Part shown: positions 56,515 to 64,000 of the stretch, piece after piece | Position numbering within the stretch: the first letter of the stretch is position 1 | How the letters are laid out: each line of letters begins with the position of its first letter | Assembly (NCBI GenBank): GCA_026417415.1 | Contig: JAOADG010000008.1 | Span: 833,920-897,919, forward strand | Source of the DNA: a bacterium | Lineage (GTDB): Bacteria; Electryoneota; JAOADG01 | DNA length: 64,000 nucleotides | Direction of reading: 5' to 3' | Position numbers and translations under genes: made by a program | The notes under the pieces: model-generated | Seen by the model: the letters and a program-made list of their open reading frames with translations, nothing else | What the model was told of the DNA's origin: nothing | The model's database searches: none

Positions 56515-56910
56515 TTACCAAACATAGCAAATCACTTCGCCACCCACACCCAATTGCTTTGCACGTCCACCGGTAATGACACCTTTGGGTGTAGTTAAAA
56601 TCGAAATTCCTAATTGATTTAATACTCTTGGAATTTCAGTTTTTCCAACATAAACGCGCTTGCCAGGTGTAGATATTCTTTTTATTCCAGAAATTGCTGG
56701 GGTACCATCTAAGTCATACTTAAGGTATATTCTCAACATTCCTTGTTTACCATCTTCAACCCGTTTGTAACTTCGGATGTAATTTTGAGCTTGTAAAATG
56801 TCACAAATAGCTTGTTTCATATTGGATGCAGGAACATCCACATATCGGTGGTGTGCATACTGTGCATTTCGAATAGCAGTTAAAAAATCTGCAATTGGAT
56901 CCGTAATCAC
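56515..56910 (-). CDS. rpsH: 30S ribosomal protein uS8
   Basis: 131 aa central-domain 16S rRNA binder and likely spc-operon regulator. DPIADFLTAIRNAQYA and the C-terminal ILTTPKGVITGGRAKQLGVGGEVICYVW are diagnostic. It starts at GTG with GGAG six bases upstream. Confidence 0.98.
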   Translation of the reverse strand: MITDPIADFLTAIRNAQYAHHRYVDVPASNMKQAICDILQAQNYIRSYKRVEDGKQGMLRIYLKYDLDGTPAISGIKRISTPGKRVYVGKTEIPRVLNQLGISILTTPKGVITGGRAKQLGVGGEVICYVW

Positions 56911-56921
56911 TTTTTACTCCT

Positions 56922-57185
56922 TTACCAACTGGCTTTTCTTACGCCTGGAATATCACCTAACAATGCCATTTCTCGAAAACATAGACGACAAAGTCCAAAT
57001 TTTCTTAAATAACCACGCGACCTACCGCATCGTGAGCAACGATTGCGTATTTTAATTGGTTTATATCGATTAGGTAATTTTTTTACTAATTCTTTAAATT
57101 CTTGTTGGTCTTTTGCTTGACTATGTAATTCAGTCACTTTCCTTACAATGCGTGCCTGTTTTACTTTCATTGCTAAACGTGCCAT
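56922..57185 (-). CDS. rpsN: 30S ribosomal protein uS14 (zinc-binding)
   Basis: 87 aa, intermediate between the 61 aa type Z and the 101 aa long form. The zinc ligands Cys50, Cys53, Cys66 and Cys69 lie in [20 protein letters not shown]. The end [15 protein letters not shown] is universal. Confidence 0.97.
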   Translation of the reverse strand: MARLAMKVKQARIVRKVTELHSQAKDQQEFKELVKKLPNRYKPIKIRNRCSRCGRSRGYLRKFGLCRLCFREMALLGDIPGVRKASW

Positions 57186-57200
57186 TTCACACCTTTCAAA

Positions 57201-57929
57201 TTAACTTTCTGTTCCTTCTCGCTTTCTAAATGGCATACCCAATTCTCGAAGTAATTCCCGAGCGTGTTCATCGGACTTTGCTGTAGTAACAAAGGTTATG
57301 TCCATCCCATGAATTCGCTCGACTGCATCATAGTTGATTTCGGGAAAAATGATCTGTTCTTTTATTCCTAAAGTATAATTTCCACGTCCATCAAAAGCTT
57401 TATCCGACACACCACGAAAATCACGAATTCTCGGAATAGCCAAATGAAATAGTTTATCAACAAATTCCCACATTACTGCTCTTCTCAATGTAACTTTCAC
57501 ACCTACTGGCATTCCCTCACGAAGTTTAAAATTGGAAATTGATTTTTTCGCTTTTGTAATGACTGGTTTCAAACCTGTGATTGATGCAACTTCACCAACG
57601 ACGCTATCAATATACTTTGTATCATCATGCGATCTACCAACTCCTACATTGATCACTACTTTGTGTAATTTGGGTACTTCCATTGGATTTGATAATTTCA
57701 ACTTTTCTTTTAAAGTAGGAAGAACTTTTTCTTGATAATACAACTGGAGTCGTGGTTTATATGAACTATCAACTTTTAAGTGTCCACCTGCAGCTGGTGC
57801 AGTTGCTGCAACTCCTGTTTTTGCTACGCTTTTTCCTTTAGGTGCTGCAGCTTTGGGTTGCTTTTGGGGTGCTGCACTTTTACTACTTCCAGATTTAGTA
57901 CCTTTTTTTGTCTTTTCTTGTTTTGCCAC
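57201..57929 (-). CDS. rplE: 50S ribosomal protein uL5 with a long N-terminal extension
   Basis: 5S rRNA and P-site tRNA-contacting protein. The usual protein starts at [20 protein letters not shown] and ends normally. Here about 57 extra residues precede it, rich in Lys, Ala, Pro, Gly and Ser, giving 242 aa against about 180. There is no ATG, GTG or TTG in frame near the core start, so the extension must be translated. The start is GTG with AGGAG ten bases upstream. Confidence 0.95.
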   Translation of the reverse strand: MAKQEKTKKGTKSGSSKSAAPQKQPKAAAPKGKSVAKTGVAATAPAAGGHLKVDSSYKPRLQLYYQEKVLPTLKEKLKLSNPMEVPKLHKVVINVGVGRSHDDTKYIDSVVGEVASITGLKPVITKAKKSISNFKLREGMPVGVKVTLRRAVMWEFVDKLFHLAIPRIRDFRGVSDKAFDGRGNYTLGIKEQIIFPEINYDAVERIHGMDITFVTTAKSDEHARELLRELGMPFRKREGTES

Positions 57930-57982
57930 CTTTTACATTCTCCTACGTTGTTCCATAGTAGTTTACCAGAATAACAACGTGA

Positions 57983-58300
57983 TTAAAACGATGAACCTGA
58001 TTTCTTACTTACTCTAACCGATCGTTTTTTACCATTTTCTTCAATTCTTCTATGTCCAACTCGAGTAGGTTGATTGGTTTGTGGATCAATCACCATCACG
58101 TTTGAAATGGAAATGGGTGCTTCTCTTTCAATGATTCCACCATTTGGTAATTTTTGATTGGGTTTTGTATGTCGTTTAATAAAACGTACACCTTCTACTA
58201 TGACAGTTCCTTTCTTAGGAAAAACTTTTAAAACTCGCCCCCTTTTCCCCGCATCATTTCCTGCAATCACCAATACCATATCGTTTTTCCTTACATGCAT
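57983..58300 (-). CDS. rplX: 50S ribosomal protein uL24
   Basis: Assembly initiator, 105 aa, from the ATG at 58300 with GGAGG seven bases upstream; a TTG two codons earlier would be too close to the SD. The KOW motif is NDMVLVIAGNDAGKRGRVLKVFP; the C-terminus has VMVIDPQTNQPTRVG. Confidence 0.96.
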   Translation of the reverse strand: MHVRKNDMVLVIAGNDAGKRGRVLKVFPKKGTVIVEGVRFIKRHTKPNQKLPNGGIIEREAPISISNVMVIDPQTNQPTRVGHRRIEENGKKRSVRVSKKSGSSF

Positions 58301-58311
58301 TTTCAATCCTC

Positions 58312-58680
58312 CTACAAAACCTCTGGGGCTAATGAAATAATTTTCATTTGTTGTTTATCGCGCAATTCCCTAGCAACTGGACCAAAAATTCTTGAACCAC
58401 GAGGCTCCAACTTATCGTCTAAAAGTACACAAGCATTATCATCAAAACGAATATATGAACCATCTTTTCTACGTATTTCCTTATGTGTTCGAACAATCAC
58501 TGCTTTGGTCTTTTGCCCCTTTTTCACTTGTCCACCAGGAATAGCGCTTTTGACACTGACCATAATGATATCACCAATCGTTGCAGAACGGCGCCAACTG
58601 CCACCATAAATTCGAAAACATTCTACAACTTTTGCACCTGTATTGTCAGCAACTGTTAATTGTGTCTGTTCCCGTATCAT
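58312..58680 (-). CDS. rplN: 50S ribosomal protein uL14
   Basis: 122 aa. [27 protein letters not shown] and [25 protein letters not shown] are diagnostic. Standard length and position after rpsQ. Confidence 0.98.
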   Translation of the reverse strand: MIREQTQLTVADNTGAKVVECFRIYGGSWRRSATIGDIIMVSVKSAIPGGQVKKGQKTKAVIVRTHKEIRRKDGSYIRFDDNACVLLDDKLEPRGSRIFGPVARELRDKQQMKIISLAPEVL

Positions 58681-58698
58681 TTTAGTAATTCCAATCTT

Positions 58699-58959
58699 TT
58701 ATTTTGCTTTTTCAATAATTTCAAGTAAACGCCAACGTTTTAATTTAGATAATGGACGTGTTTCCATCACTTTCACAAGATCTCCGATCCCTGCGATATT
58801 TTTTTCATCATGAGCATAAATTTTCGATGTCCGCCGTATATACTTACCATACAACGGATGGGGTACTTTACGCTCAACAGCTACAGTGATGGTTTTTTGC
58901 ATTTTGTTGGATACAACTCGACCAATTCTAACTTTTCTATGGCCTCTTACTACTTGCAT
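58699..58959 (-). CDS. rpsQ: 30S ribosomal protein uS17
   Basis: 86 aa OB-fold protein. [34 protein letters not shown] and the tail [20 protein letters not shown] match. AAGGTG precedes the ATG. Confidence 0.97.
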   Translation of the reverse strand: MQVVRGHRKVRIGRVVSNKMQKTITVAVERKVPHPLYGKYIRRTSKIYAHDEKNIAGIGDLVKVMETRPLSKLKRWRLLEIIEKAK

Positions 58960-58984
58960 TTGAACACCTTATTGCTATTTTTAA

Positions 58985-59197
58985 CTATTGACCCGGGGCT
59001 TTTCTTTTTCCCATTTCATATTCTTTTAATAATGTTTTTGCTCTTGCAATATCGCGTCTTAATACTCTCAGACGTAATGGATTATCCAAGGGTTGCGATA
59101 CTCTTTGAAAACGAAGTTCTGCATAATCACTTTGTAATTCTGCAAGTTTTTCTTTTAGTTGCGGTATCGTCATTTCGGTTAAATCGCGAAGTTTCAT
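58985..59197 (-). CDS. rpmC: 50S ribosomal protein uL29
   Basis: 70 aa two-helix protein at the tunnel exit, near the SRP docking site. [22 protein letters not shown] and LRVLRRDIARAKTLL are typical. The ATG shares one base with the rplP stop, with GAGGAGG just upstream. Confidence 0.97.
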   Translation of the reverse strand: MKLRDLTEMTIPQLKEKLAELQSDYAELRFQRVSQPLDNPLRLRVLRRDIARAKTLLKEYEMGKRKAPGQ

Positions 59198-59610
59198 TAT
59201 ACCTCCTCACGTTCCACAACTTTGCATTGAATAGGTAGTTTTTGAGAAGCCAACCACAAAGCTCTTTTAGCCATCTCAGGTTCGACTCCTTCAATTTCAA
59301 AAAGTACACGCCCAGGTTTCACTACTGCCACCCAGAATTCAGGTGAACCTTTCCCCTTTCCCATTCTTGTTTCTGCAGGTTTAGCTGTAACAGGTTTATC
59401 AGGAAAAATTCGTATCCAAATTTTACCACCTCGTTTCACATGTCGTGAAATTGCTTTTCGTGAGGCCTCTATTTGTCTGGCAGTAATCCAACCGGGTTCT
59501 AAAGCTTTTAACCCAAACTGACCAAAAGAAACATCTGAACCGCGATAGGCTAATCCTTTCATCCGACCGCGTTGCTGTTTTCGATATTTTATCCTTTTAG
59601 GTGCTAACAT
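59197..59610 (-). CDS. rplP: 50S ribosomal protein uL16
   Basis: 137 aa protein near the A-site t[22 protein letters not shown] and [36 protein letters not shown] match closely. It overlaps rpmC by one base. Confidence 0.98.
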   Translation of the reverse strand: MLAPKRIKYRKQQRGRMKGLAYRGSDVSFGQFGLKALEPGWITARQIEASRKAISRHVKRGGKIWIRIFPDKPVTAKPAETRMGKGKGSPEFWVAVVKPGRVLFEIEGVEPEMAKRALWLASQKLPIQCKVVEREEV

Positions 59611-59627
59611 TTGTGTATCTCATCCTG

Positions 59628-60284
59628 TTATTGTTGCATTTGTGTTGGGCTCCATTTCCCAAGCACATCTCCTTTACAAATCCAAACTTTTACGCCTATT
59701 GTACCATAAGCAGTCACTGCAGTTGCTCTGGCAAAATCAATGATTGAACGTAAGGTGTGTAATGGAATTTTACCGTCTTTATAGTATTCAGATCGCGCCA
59801 TTTCCGCACCGCCTAAACGACCTGAACAAGTGATTTTAATTCCTTCAGCACCTAATCTACGTGCAGATTGAATGGCTTTTTTCATTGCACGTCGGAAACT
59901 AACTTTCCCCGTCAATTGATTTGCGATACTATCAGCTACCAACTGTGCTTCTATTTCAGGACGACGCACTTCAGTGATATCTAATGAAACATTTTTATTT
60001 GTGAGCTTTGCTAACTCTTCTTTGATTTGATCAACTTGTTGACCCTTTTTACCAATAACAACCCCTGGTCTTGCAGTATGTAAATTGATGCGAACCATCT
60101 GTTTACCTTTTCGCTCAATTTCAATTTTGGAAATACTTGCATTTGCAAGCCGTTTTTTCAGATAGTTTCGAATGGTATTATCCTCTGCAAGTTTTTCTGC
60201 AAAATCTCTTTCATCAAACCAATTGGAATTCCAAGTCCGATTGATCCCTATTCTTAATCCGATTGGATTGGTCTTTTGTCCCAC
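59628..60284 (-). CDS. rpsC: 30S ribosomal protein uS3
   Basis: 218 aa mRNA-entry protein. GQKTNPIGLRIGINRTW, the KH domain RPGVVIGKKGQQVDQIKEEL and GRLGGAEMARSEYYKDGKIPLHTLRS are diagnostic. It starts at GTG with GGAGG upstream. Confidence 0.98.
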   Translation of the reverse strand: MGQKTNPIGLRIGINRTWNSNWFDERDFAEKLAEDNTIRNYLKKRLANASISKIEIERKGKQMVRINLHTARPGVVIGKKGQQVDQIKEELAKLTNKNVSLDITEVRRPEIEAQLVADSIANQLTGKVSFRRAMKKAIQSARRLGAEGIKITCSGRLGGAEMARSEYYKDGKIPLHTLRSIIDFARATAVTAYGTIGVKVWICKGDVLGKWSPTQMQQ

Positions 60285-60296
60285 TACTTTTCCTCC

Positions 60297-60743
60297 TTAT
60301 TCAGATGCCTCTTTTGTGGGGTTTTCTTGTTTTTTCTTACTTTTTGCTACTCTTTTTGCTCTTTTTTGTTCTAGTTCTGCTAAACGCTTTGCTGTTCTCT
60401 CCGGATCTTCCGCTACGGTGATAAATAGATGACAACTTCTTTTTAATATCGGCGTTGCACGTCCTAATGCTCTAGGCATCCATCTTTTTAAACGTGGTCC
60501 ATCTTGTATGTTGATTTCTTTTATTAAAACAGTATCTGCATCAACACCATGCGCATCTTCACGATTCATTAAATTTGACAATGCACTTTTAAGTGCTTTT
60601 TCCAAAGGTAATGCAATTGGTTTTCTTGAAAATTTAAGTAAATCTATTGCATCACCAACTGTTTTACCACGTACTAAATCAGCTAATAACCGCATTTTTT
60701 GAGGTGATGTTCTGATATAACGTGCAATACATTTTGCTTCCAT
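60297..60743 (-). CDS. rplV: 50S ribosomal protein uL22
   Basis: Tunnel-lining protein. The core (residues 1-115) shows ARYIRTSPQKMRLLADLVRGK and APILKRSCHLFITVAED-like sequence. At 148 aa it has about 30 extra C-terminal residues, Lys/Arg/Glu-rich. Three codon positions before the next gene are free. Confidence 0.97.
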   Translation of the reverse strand: MEAKCIARYIRTSPQKMRLLADLVRGKTVGDAIDLLKFSRKPIALPLEKALKSALSNLMNREDAHGVDADTVLIKEINIQDGPRLKRWMPRALGRATPILKRSCHLFITVAEDPERTAKRLAELEQKRAKRVAKSKKKQENPTKEASE

Positions 60744-60761
60744 TGGTTCAACCTATTCGCT

Positions 60762-61052
60762 TTATTTGGCTTTTGCTGCCTTCTCAGTTTTTCTATGACC
60801 ACTATGCCCCTTATAAGTTCTTGTTGGGGCAAATTCTCCTAATTTATGACCAACCATATTTTCGGTGATAAATACCGGTAGAAATTTTTTCCCATTATGT
60901 ACTGCTAAGGTATGACCTACAAAACTTGGTGCTATCACAGAACGCCTTGCCCAAGTTTTAATCACGACTTTTTTACGTTCTTTATTTAGGGTTTCTATCT
61001 TCTTCTCTAATTTTACATCAATGTAAGGACCTTTTTTAATCGAACGTGCCAT
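60762..61052 (-). CDS. rpsS: 30S ribosomal protein uS19
   Basis: 96 aa. [45 protein letters not shown] and [16 protein letters not shown] are diagnostic. GGGGAG precedes the ATG at some distance. Confidence 0.98.
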   Translation of the reverse strand: MARSIKKGPYIDVKLEKKIETLNKERKKVVIKTWARRSVIAPSFVGHTLAVHNGKKFLPVFITENMVGHKLGEFAPTRTYKGHSGHRKTEKAAKAK

Positions 61053-61070
61053 TAATAAACACTCCCCATT

Positions 61071-61901
61071 CTAATTCTTCGTCGAACGATGTTTAATTAT
61101 CCACTTTTCGGTTCGTTTATTTCGTCGCGTCTTGTACCCTTTGGTTGGTTTCCCCCAAGGAGTACAAGGATGCCTACCGCCTGATGATTTTCCTTCTCCG
61201 CCACCCATAGGGTGATCAATTGGATTCATTGCTACACCACGAACCTTTGGACGTCTTCCCAACCATCTGGATTTTCCTGCTTTCCCAAAACTTTGGTTTT
61301 CATGATCGATATTTCCAACTTGTCCGATTACCGCTGTACATTTGAGATTAACTTTTCGGATTTCTCCAGATGGCATTTTTATTTGTGCATACTTCTCATC
61401 TTTAGCCATAAGTCGGACTACGGCACCTGCACTTCTTGCGATTTGTGCACCTCGCCCTGGTTGAAATTCTACCATGCTTATTTCAGTTCCCAACGGAATC
61501 ATTGAGATGGGTAAACAATTACCATTTTTTATTTCTGCATCTGGACCATTCATGACCACATCACCCTGTTTCATCCCAACAGTCGCAACAATGTATCTTT
61601 TTTCACCATCCGCATAGTGTAGTAATGCTAATCTTGCAGAACGATTTGGATCATACTCGATATGTGCAACCTTAGCAGGAATACCAATTTTATCCCGTTT
61701 GAAATCAACAACCCGAATCATCCGCTTCACACCACCACCGCGTCGACGAACAGTCATCCTACCTAAATTGTTCCTTCCCCCACTGCTTTTTTTAGGTAGT
61801 AACAAACTTTTTTCTGGTTCACTACGAGTAAGTTCACTAAAATCCATCGTTTGTGTGAAACGTCTCGTAGGTGTGTAAGGATTGTATTTCTTTAATGCCA
61901 T
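61071..61901 (-). CDS. rplB: 50S ribosomal protein uL2
   Basis: 276 aa protein essential for peptidyl transferase assembly. [19 protein letters not shown]-like sequence near 43, and the conserved catalytic-region loop [20 protein letters not shown]. Standard length. Confidence 0.98.
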   Translation of the reverse strand: MALKKYNPYTPTRRFTQTMDFSELTRSEPEKSLLLPKKSSGGRNNLGRMTVRRRGGGVKRMIRVVDFKRDKIGIPAKVAHIEYDPNRSARLALLHYADGEKRYIVATVGMKQGDVVMNGPDAEIKNGNCLPISMIPLGTEISMVEFQPGRGAQIARSAGAVVRLMAKDEKYAQIKMPSGEIRKVNLKCTAVIGQVGNIDHENQSFGKAGKSRWLGRRPKVRGVAMNPIDHPMGGGEGKSSGGRHPCTPWGKPTKGYKTRRNKRTEKWIIKHRSTKN

Positions 61902-61941
61902 TTTTCTAACCCATACTTAATCTTGTTTATCGGGTTAACCA

Positions 61942-62229
61942 TCACGATGCGTGTTCAAATAGTGCTATCGTTTGTCCCTTCTGTAGAGTCACAATTGCTT
62001 TTTTCCAATCTGGCCGTTTACCAACAAACCTACCATATCGTCTCATTTTTCCACGTACAATAATTGTGCGTACTGAAACTACATTCACATCAAATTTTTT
62101 TTCAATTGCTCTTTTAATTTGCAATTTGTTGGCTTTTTTATCCACTTCAAAAGCATACTCATGCAACTCAGCAAGTTTGCTCATTTTTTCTGTAATCAGA
62201 GGTCTCTTAAGAATCGCTAAATCAATCAC
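61942..62229 (-). CDS. rplW: 50S ribosomal protein uL23
   Basis: 95 aa tunnel-exit protein that docks trigger factor and SRP. LKRPLITEKMSKLAELHEYAFEVDKKANKLQIKRAIEKKF is typical. It starts at GTG, overlapping rplD by eight bases. Confidence 0.97.
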   Translation of the reverse strand: MIDLAILKRPLITEKMSKLAELHEYAFEVDKKANKLQIKRAIEKKFDVNVVSVRTIIVRGKMRRYGRFVGKRPDWKKAIVTLQKGQTIALFEHAS

Positions 62230-62866
62230 GTTTCAGCACCTCCGTAAGTTTTGGTATCGCACTCTCTTGTAACACCAGATACCGACTTCTTAGTATATCA
62301 TAAGCATTGGCTATGGTCGCTTCTTTAATACGTGCAAAAGGGATATTCCTCACAGCACGCAATAAGTTAGGTTCGTATTTTGAAGTTAATAACAAAATAC
62401 TTTTTCCATTAGTATTCTTTGATGCTAATAGTGCATTGAAGAAAGTAGCTATCTCTTTTGTTTTAACTTGCTCTAAAGTGAAATCTTCAACTACAAATAA
62501 TGAGTCAAGTTTTACTTTTGCGCTTAGAGCACTAACTTTGGCTAATCGTTTAACCTTTAGCGGTAATCTTAAACGATAACTGTGAGGTACTGGACCAAAT
62601 ACTCGTCCACCCCCTCGCATTTGTGGTGCTCGTATGGTTCCTTGTCTTGCGCGACCTGTGCCTTTTTGTCGAAAGGGCTTTTTCCCACCACCACTCACCA
62701 AAGCACGATTTTTATGTGCATGCGTACCTTGTCGTAAATTACTTTGATACACTTTTGCTGCTAACCATAAAACGTGCTCGTGAGGTTCTATGGCAAAAAT
62801 GCTATCTGGCAACTCTATTTCGCGACCTAATGGAGTCCCCGCACGTGACATTACAGGTATTTTCAT
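62222..62866 (-). CDS. rplD: 50S ribosomal protein uL4
   Basis: 214 aa protein lining the exit tunnel and, in E. coli, regulating the S10 operon. ALVSGGGKKPFRQKGTGRARQGTIRAPQMRGGGRVFGP is the extended loop. Overlaps rplC by four bases. Confidence 0.97.
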   Translation of the reverse strand: MKIPVMSRAGTPLGREIELPDSIFAIEPHEHVLWLAAKVYQSNLRQGTHAHKNRALVSGGGKKPFRQKGTGRARQGTIRAPQMRGGGRVFGPVPHSYRLRLPLKVKRLAKVSALSAKVKLDSLFVVEDFTLEQVKTKEIATFFNALLASKNTNGKSILLLTSKYEPNLLRAVRNIPFARIKEATIANAYDILRSRYLVLQESAIPKLTEVLKRD

Positions 62867-63498
62867 TGTTGTTTCTCCATTCTTCTCAATTCTACAATCG
62901 AACCAGTAGCACCAGGAACAGCTCCTTTGACCACAATTAAATTTTTTTTCACATCAACTGCTAATACATCCAAATTAATTACTGAAACTCTTTCATTTCC
63001 CATTCGTCCAGGAAATCGCTTACCGGGAAAGACTCGTGCAGGATAAGTATGTGCACTAACCGCACCCGTTCCACGAAAAATTTCATGGGTTCCATGGGAT
63101 TGATTAGGTCTCCCAAAGCCGTGCCTTTTCACAACGCCAGCAAATCCACGCCCTTTTGAAATTCCAGTAACTTTTAATTTTTCACCGACTCTAAACATTC
63201 CAACGTTTACCACATCTCCAACTTTCAATGATTCTTTGAATTCACGAAACTCTCGCAAATAGCGTCTAGGTTTCACTCCAATTTTCTCAAACATTCCCAT
63301 AAGAGGTTTTTTCAACTTCTTTTTCTTTTCATCAACTTCGATGAACCCAAGTTGGACAGCAGTATAACCGTGTTTTTCTATCGTTTTTACATCTGTTACT
63401 ACACAAGGCCCAGCCTCAATCACAGTACCTGCAACGGACTGACCTTTTTCGGTGAAATAATTTACCATTCCAAGTTTTTTGCCTAATAACCCAGACAT
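62863..63498 (-). CDS. rplC: 50S ribosomal protein uL3
   Basis: 211 aa from the ATG at 63498 (MSGLLGKKLGMVNYF), which follows rpsJ by 16 bases; the longer frame would overlap rpsJ. The loop GTGAVSAHTYPARVFPGKRFPGRMGNERV is diagnostic. Confidence 0.97.
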   Translation of the reverse strand: MSGLLGKKLGMVNYFTEKGQSVAGTVIEAGPCVVTDVKTIEKHGYTAVQLGFIEVDEKKKKLKKPLMGMFEKIGVKPRRYLREFREFKESLKVGDVVNVGMFRVGEKLKVTGISKGRGFAGVVKRHGFGRPNQSHGTHEIFRGTGAVSAHTYPARVFPGKRFPGRMGNERVSVINLDVLAVDVKKNLIVVKGAVPGATGSIVELRRMEKQQ

Positions 63499-63514
63499 TG
63501 TCAATCGCTCTCTG

Positions 63515-63829
63515 TTATAATTGCTTAATTTCAATATCCACTCCGGCTGGCAACTCCAATTTCATCAATGCTTCCATCGTTCTAGAAGCTGCCTCGCGAA
63601 TCCGAATATCTAACAATCGTTTATGAATACGTGTTTCGAACTGTTCCCTTGATTTTTTATCTGTATGCGGTGACCGATTGACTGTAACCACTCTTCTTTT
63701 AGTTGGGAGTAAAATGGGTCCAGCAATATCAGCACCTGTTGCTTTTGCGGTTTTAACAATTTTTTCCGCACTTTTATCTATCAGATTATGATCGTAAGCT
63801 TTCAGTCGAATGCGAATTGTATTTGCCAT
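63515..63829 (-). CDS. rpsJ: 30S ribosomal protein uS10
   Basis: 104 aa, also NusE in antitermination complexes. [41 protein letters not shown] and the end [13 protein letters not shown] match. Follows tuf by 32 bases. Confidence 0.98.
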   Translation of the reverse strand: MANTIRIRLKAYDHNLIDKSAEKIVKTAKATGADIAGPILLPTKRRVVTVNRSPHTDKKSREQFETRIHKRLLDIRIREAASRTMEALMKLELPAGVDIEIKQL

Positions 63830-63861
63830 ATTGATCTCTTACAAAGAACTTCTAAATCCGT

Positions 63862-64000
63862 TTATTCAAGAATTTTAGTAACGACACCAGCACCAACAGT
63901 GCGACCACCTTCACGGATAGCAAACTTCAACTTCTCTTCCATTGCTATCGGTGTTATCAATTCCACCGTTACACGAACATTATCACCCGGCAAAACCATC
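63862..64000 (-). CDS. tuf: Elongation factor Tu, C-terminal fragment
   Basis: The last 45 codons: [22 protein letters not shown] and [21 protein letters not shown], the end of EF-Tu domain 3. The rest lies beyond the window. Position just before rpsJ is a common arrangement. Confidence 0.97.
   Translation of the reverse strand, partial: MVLPGDNVRVTVELITPIAMEEKLKFAIREGGRTVGAGVVTKILE

Noticed and set aside
57780-57974. Cys/Phe-rich plus-strand frame
   Set aside because: It is the complement of the Lys/Ala/Pro-rich extension of rplE, so its composition is an artefact.

Overview
This is a compact, AT-rich bacterial chromosome segment made almost entirely of housekeeping genes. Nearly every gene reads on the minus strand; only one short island (about 12489-14474) reads on the plus strand. 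No stretch longer than 300 bases lacks a gene, and I see no CRISPR array, transposase, integrase, phage gene or large repeat. Several traits point to the Fibrobacteres-Chlorobi-Bacteroidetes (FCB) group: a GWxTD-domain secreted protein, an AURKAIP1/COX24-type mini ribosomal protein, a PHP-type tyrosine phosphatase beside a tyrosine kinase, and promoters resembling TTTG-N19/20-TAnnTTT. Shine-Dalgarno sequences are common and strong, which argues against class Bacteroidia and fits a basal lineage such as Ignavibacteria or Kapabacteria. That placement is inference.

Layout, in the minus-strand reading direction (right to left). (1) 63864 down to 48042: the end of tuf, then a full fused S10-spc-alpha ribosomal cluster (rpsJ to rplQ, with secY, adk, map, infA and rpoA), closed by a strong hairpin terminator. 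(2) 47962 to 38385: hutU, a split biotin carboxylase and biotin carrier pair, birA, coaX, a cell-wall amidase, greA, two small membrane proteins and gpmI. (3) 38358 to 26485: uvrA, a split transketolase, gcvT, comB, ftsK, a PHP phosphatase and a tyrosine kinase with a polytyrosine tail. (4) 26495 to 21290: ispE, spoVG, tRNA-Gln(TTG), prs, rplY, pth, rpsF, ssb, rpsR and rplI, closed by a terminator. (5) 21204 to 14508: a leucine-degradation block (enoyl-CoA hydratase, split methylcrotonyl-CoA carboxylase alpha, HMG-CoA lyase, carboxylase beta) and an organophosphate-type MFS transporter. (6) Plus strand: an orphan lipoprotein, an inositol-monophosphatase-family enzyme and tRNA-Gln(CTG), with a bidirectional terminator facing the MFS gene. 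(7) 12416 to 1: a LysM lytic transglycosylase, sppA, HU, the mini ribosomal protein, then xseA-xseB-nadK-ftsY-rimO-GWxTD-ldcA-purN-purH and the start of a lipoprotein gene, many of them overlapping or touching.

The genes cover translation, purine synthesis, membrane protein targeting, wall remodelling, coenzyme A and biotin use, and acyl-CoA carboxylation. Overlapping start and stop codons are frequent, and TTG starts are unusually common. I found no clear new multi-gene system. The points most worth a second look are the tRNA embedded between spoVG and prs, the orphan doubly anchored lipoprotein, the polytyrosine kinase tail, the long N-terminal extension of ribosomal protein uL5, two parallel split carboxylase subunit pairs, and a pantothenate kinase that lacks its first conserved Asp.
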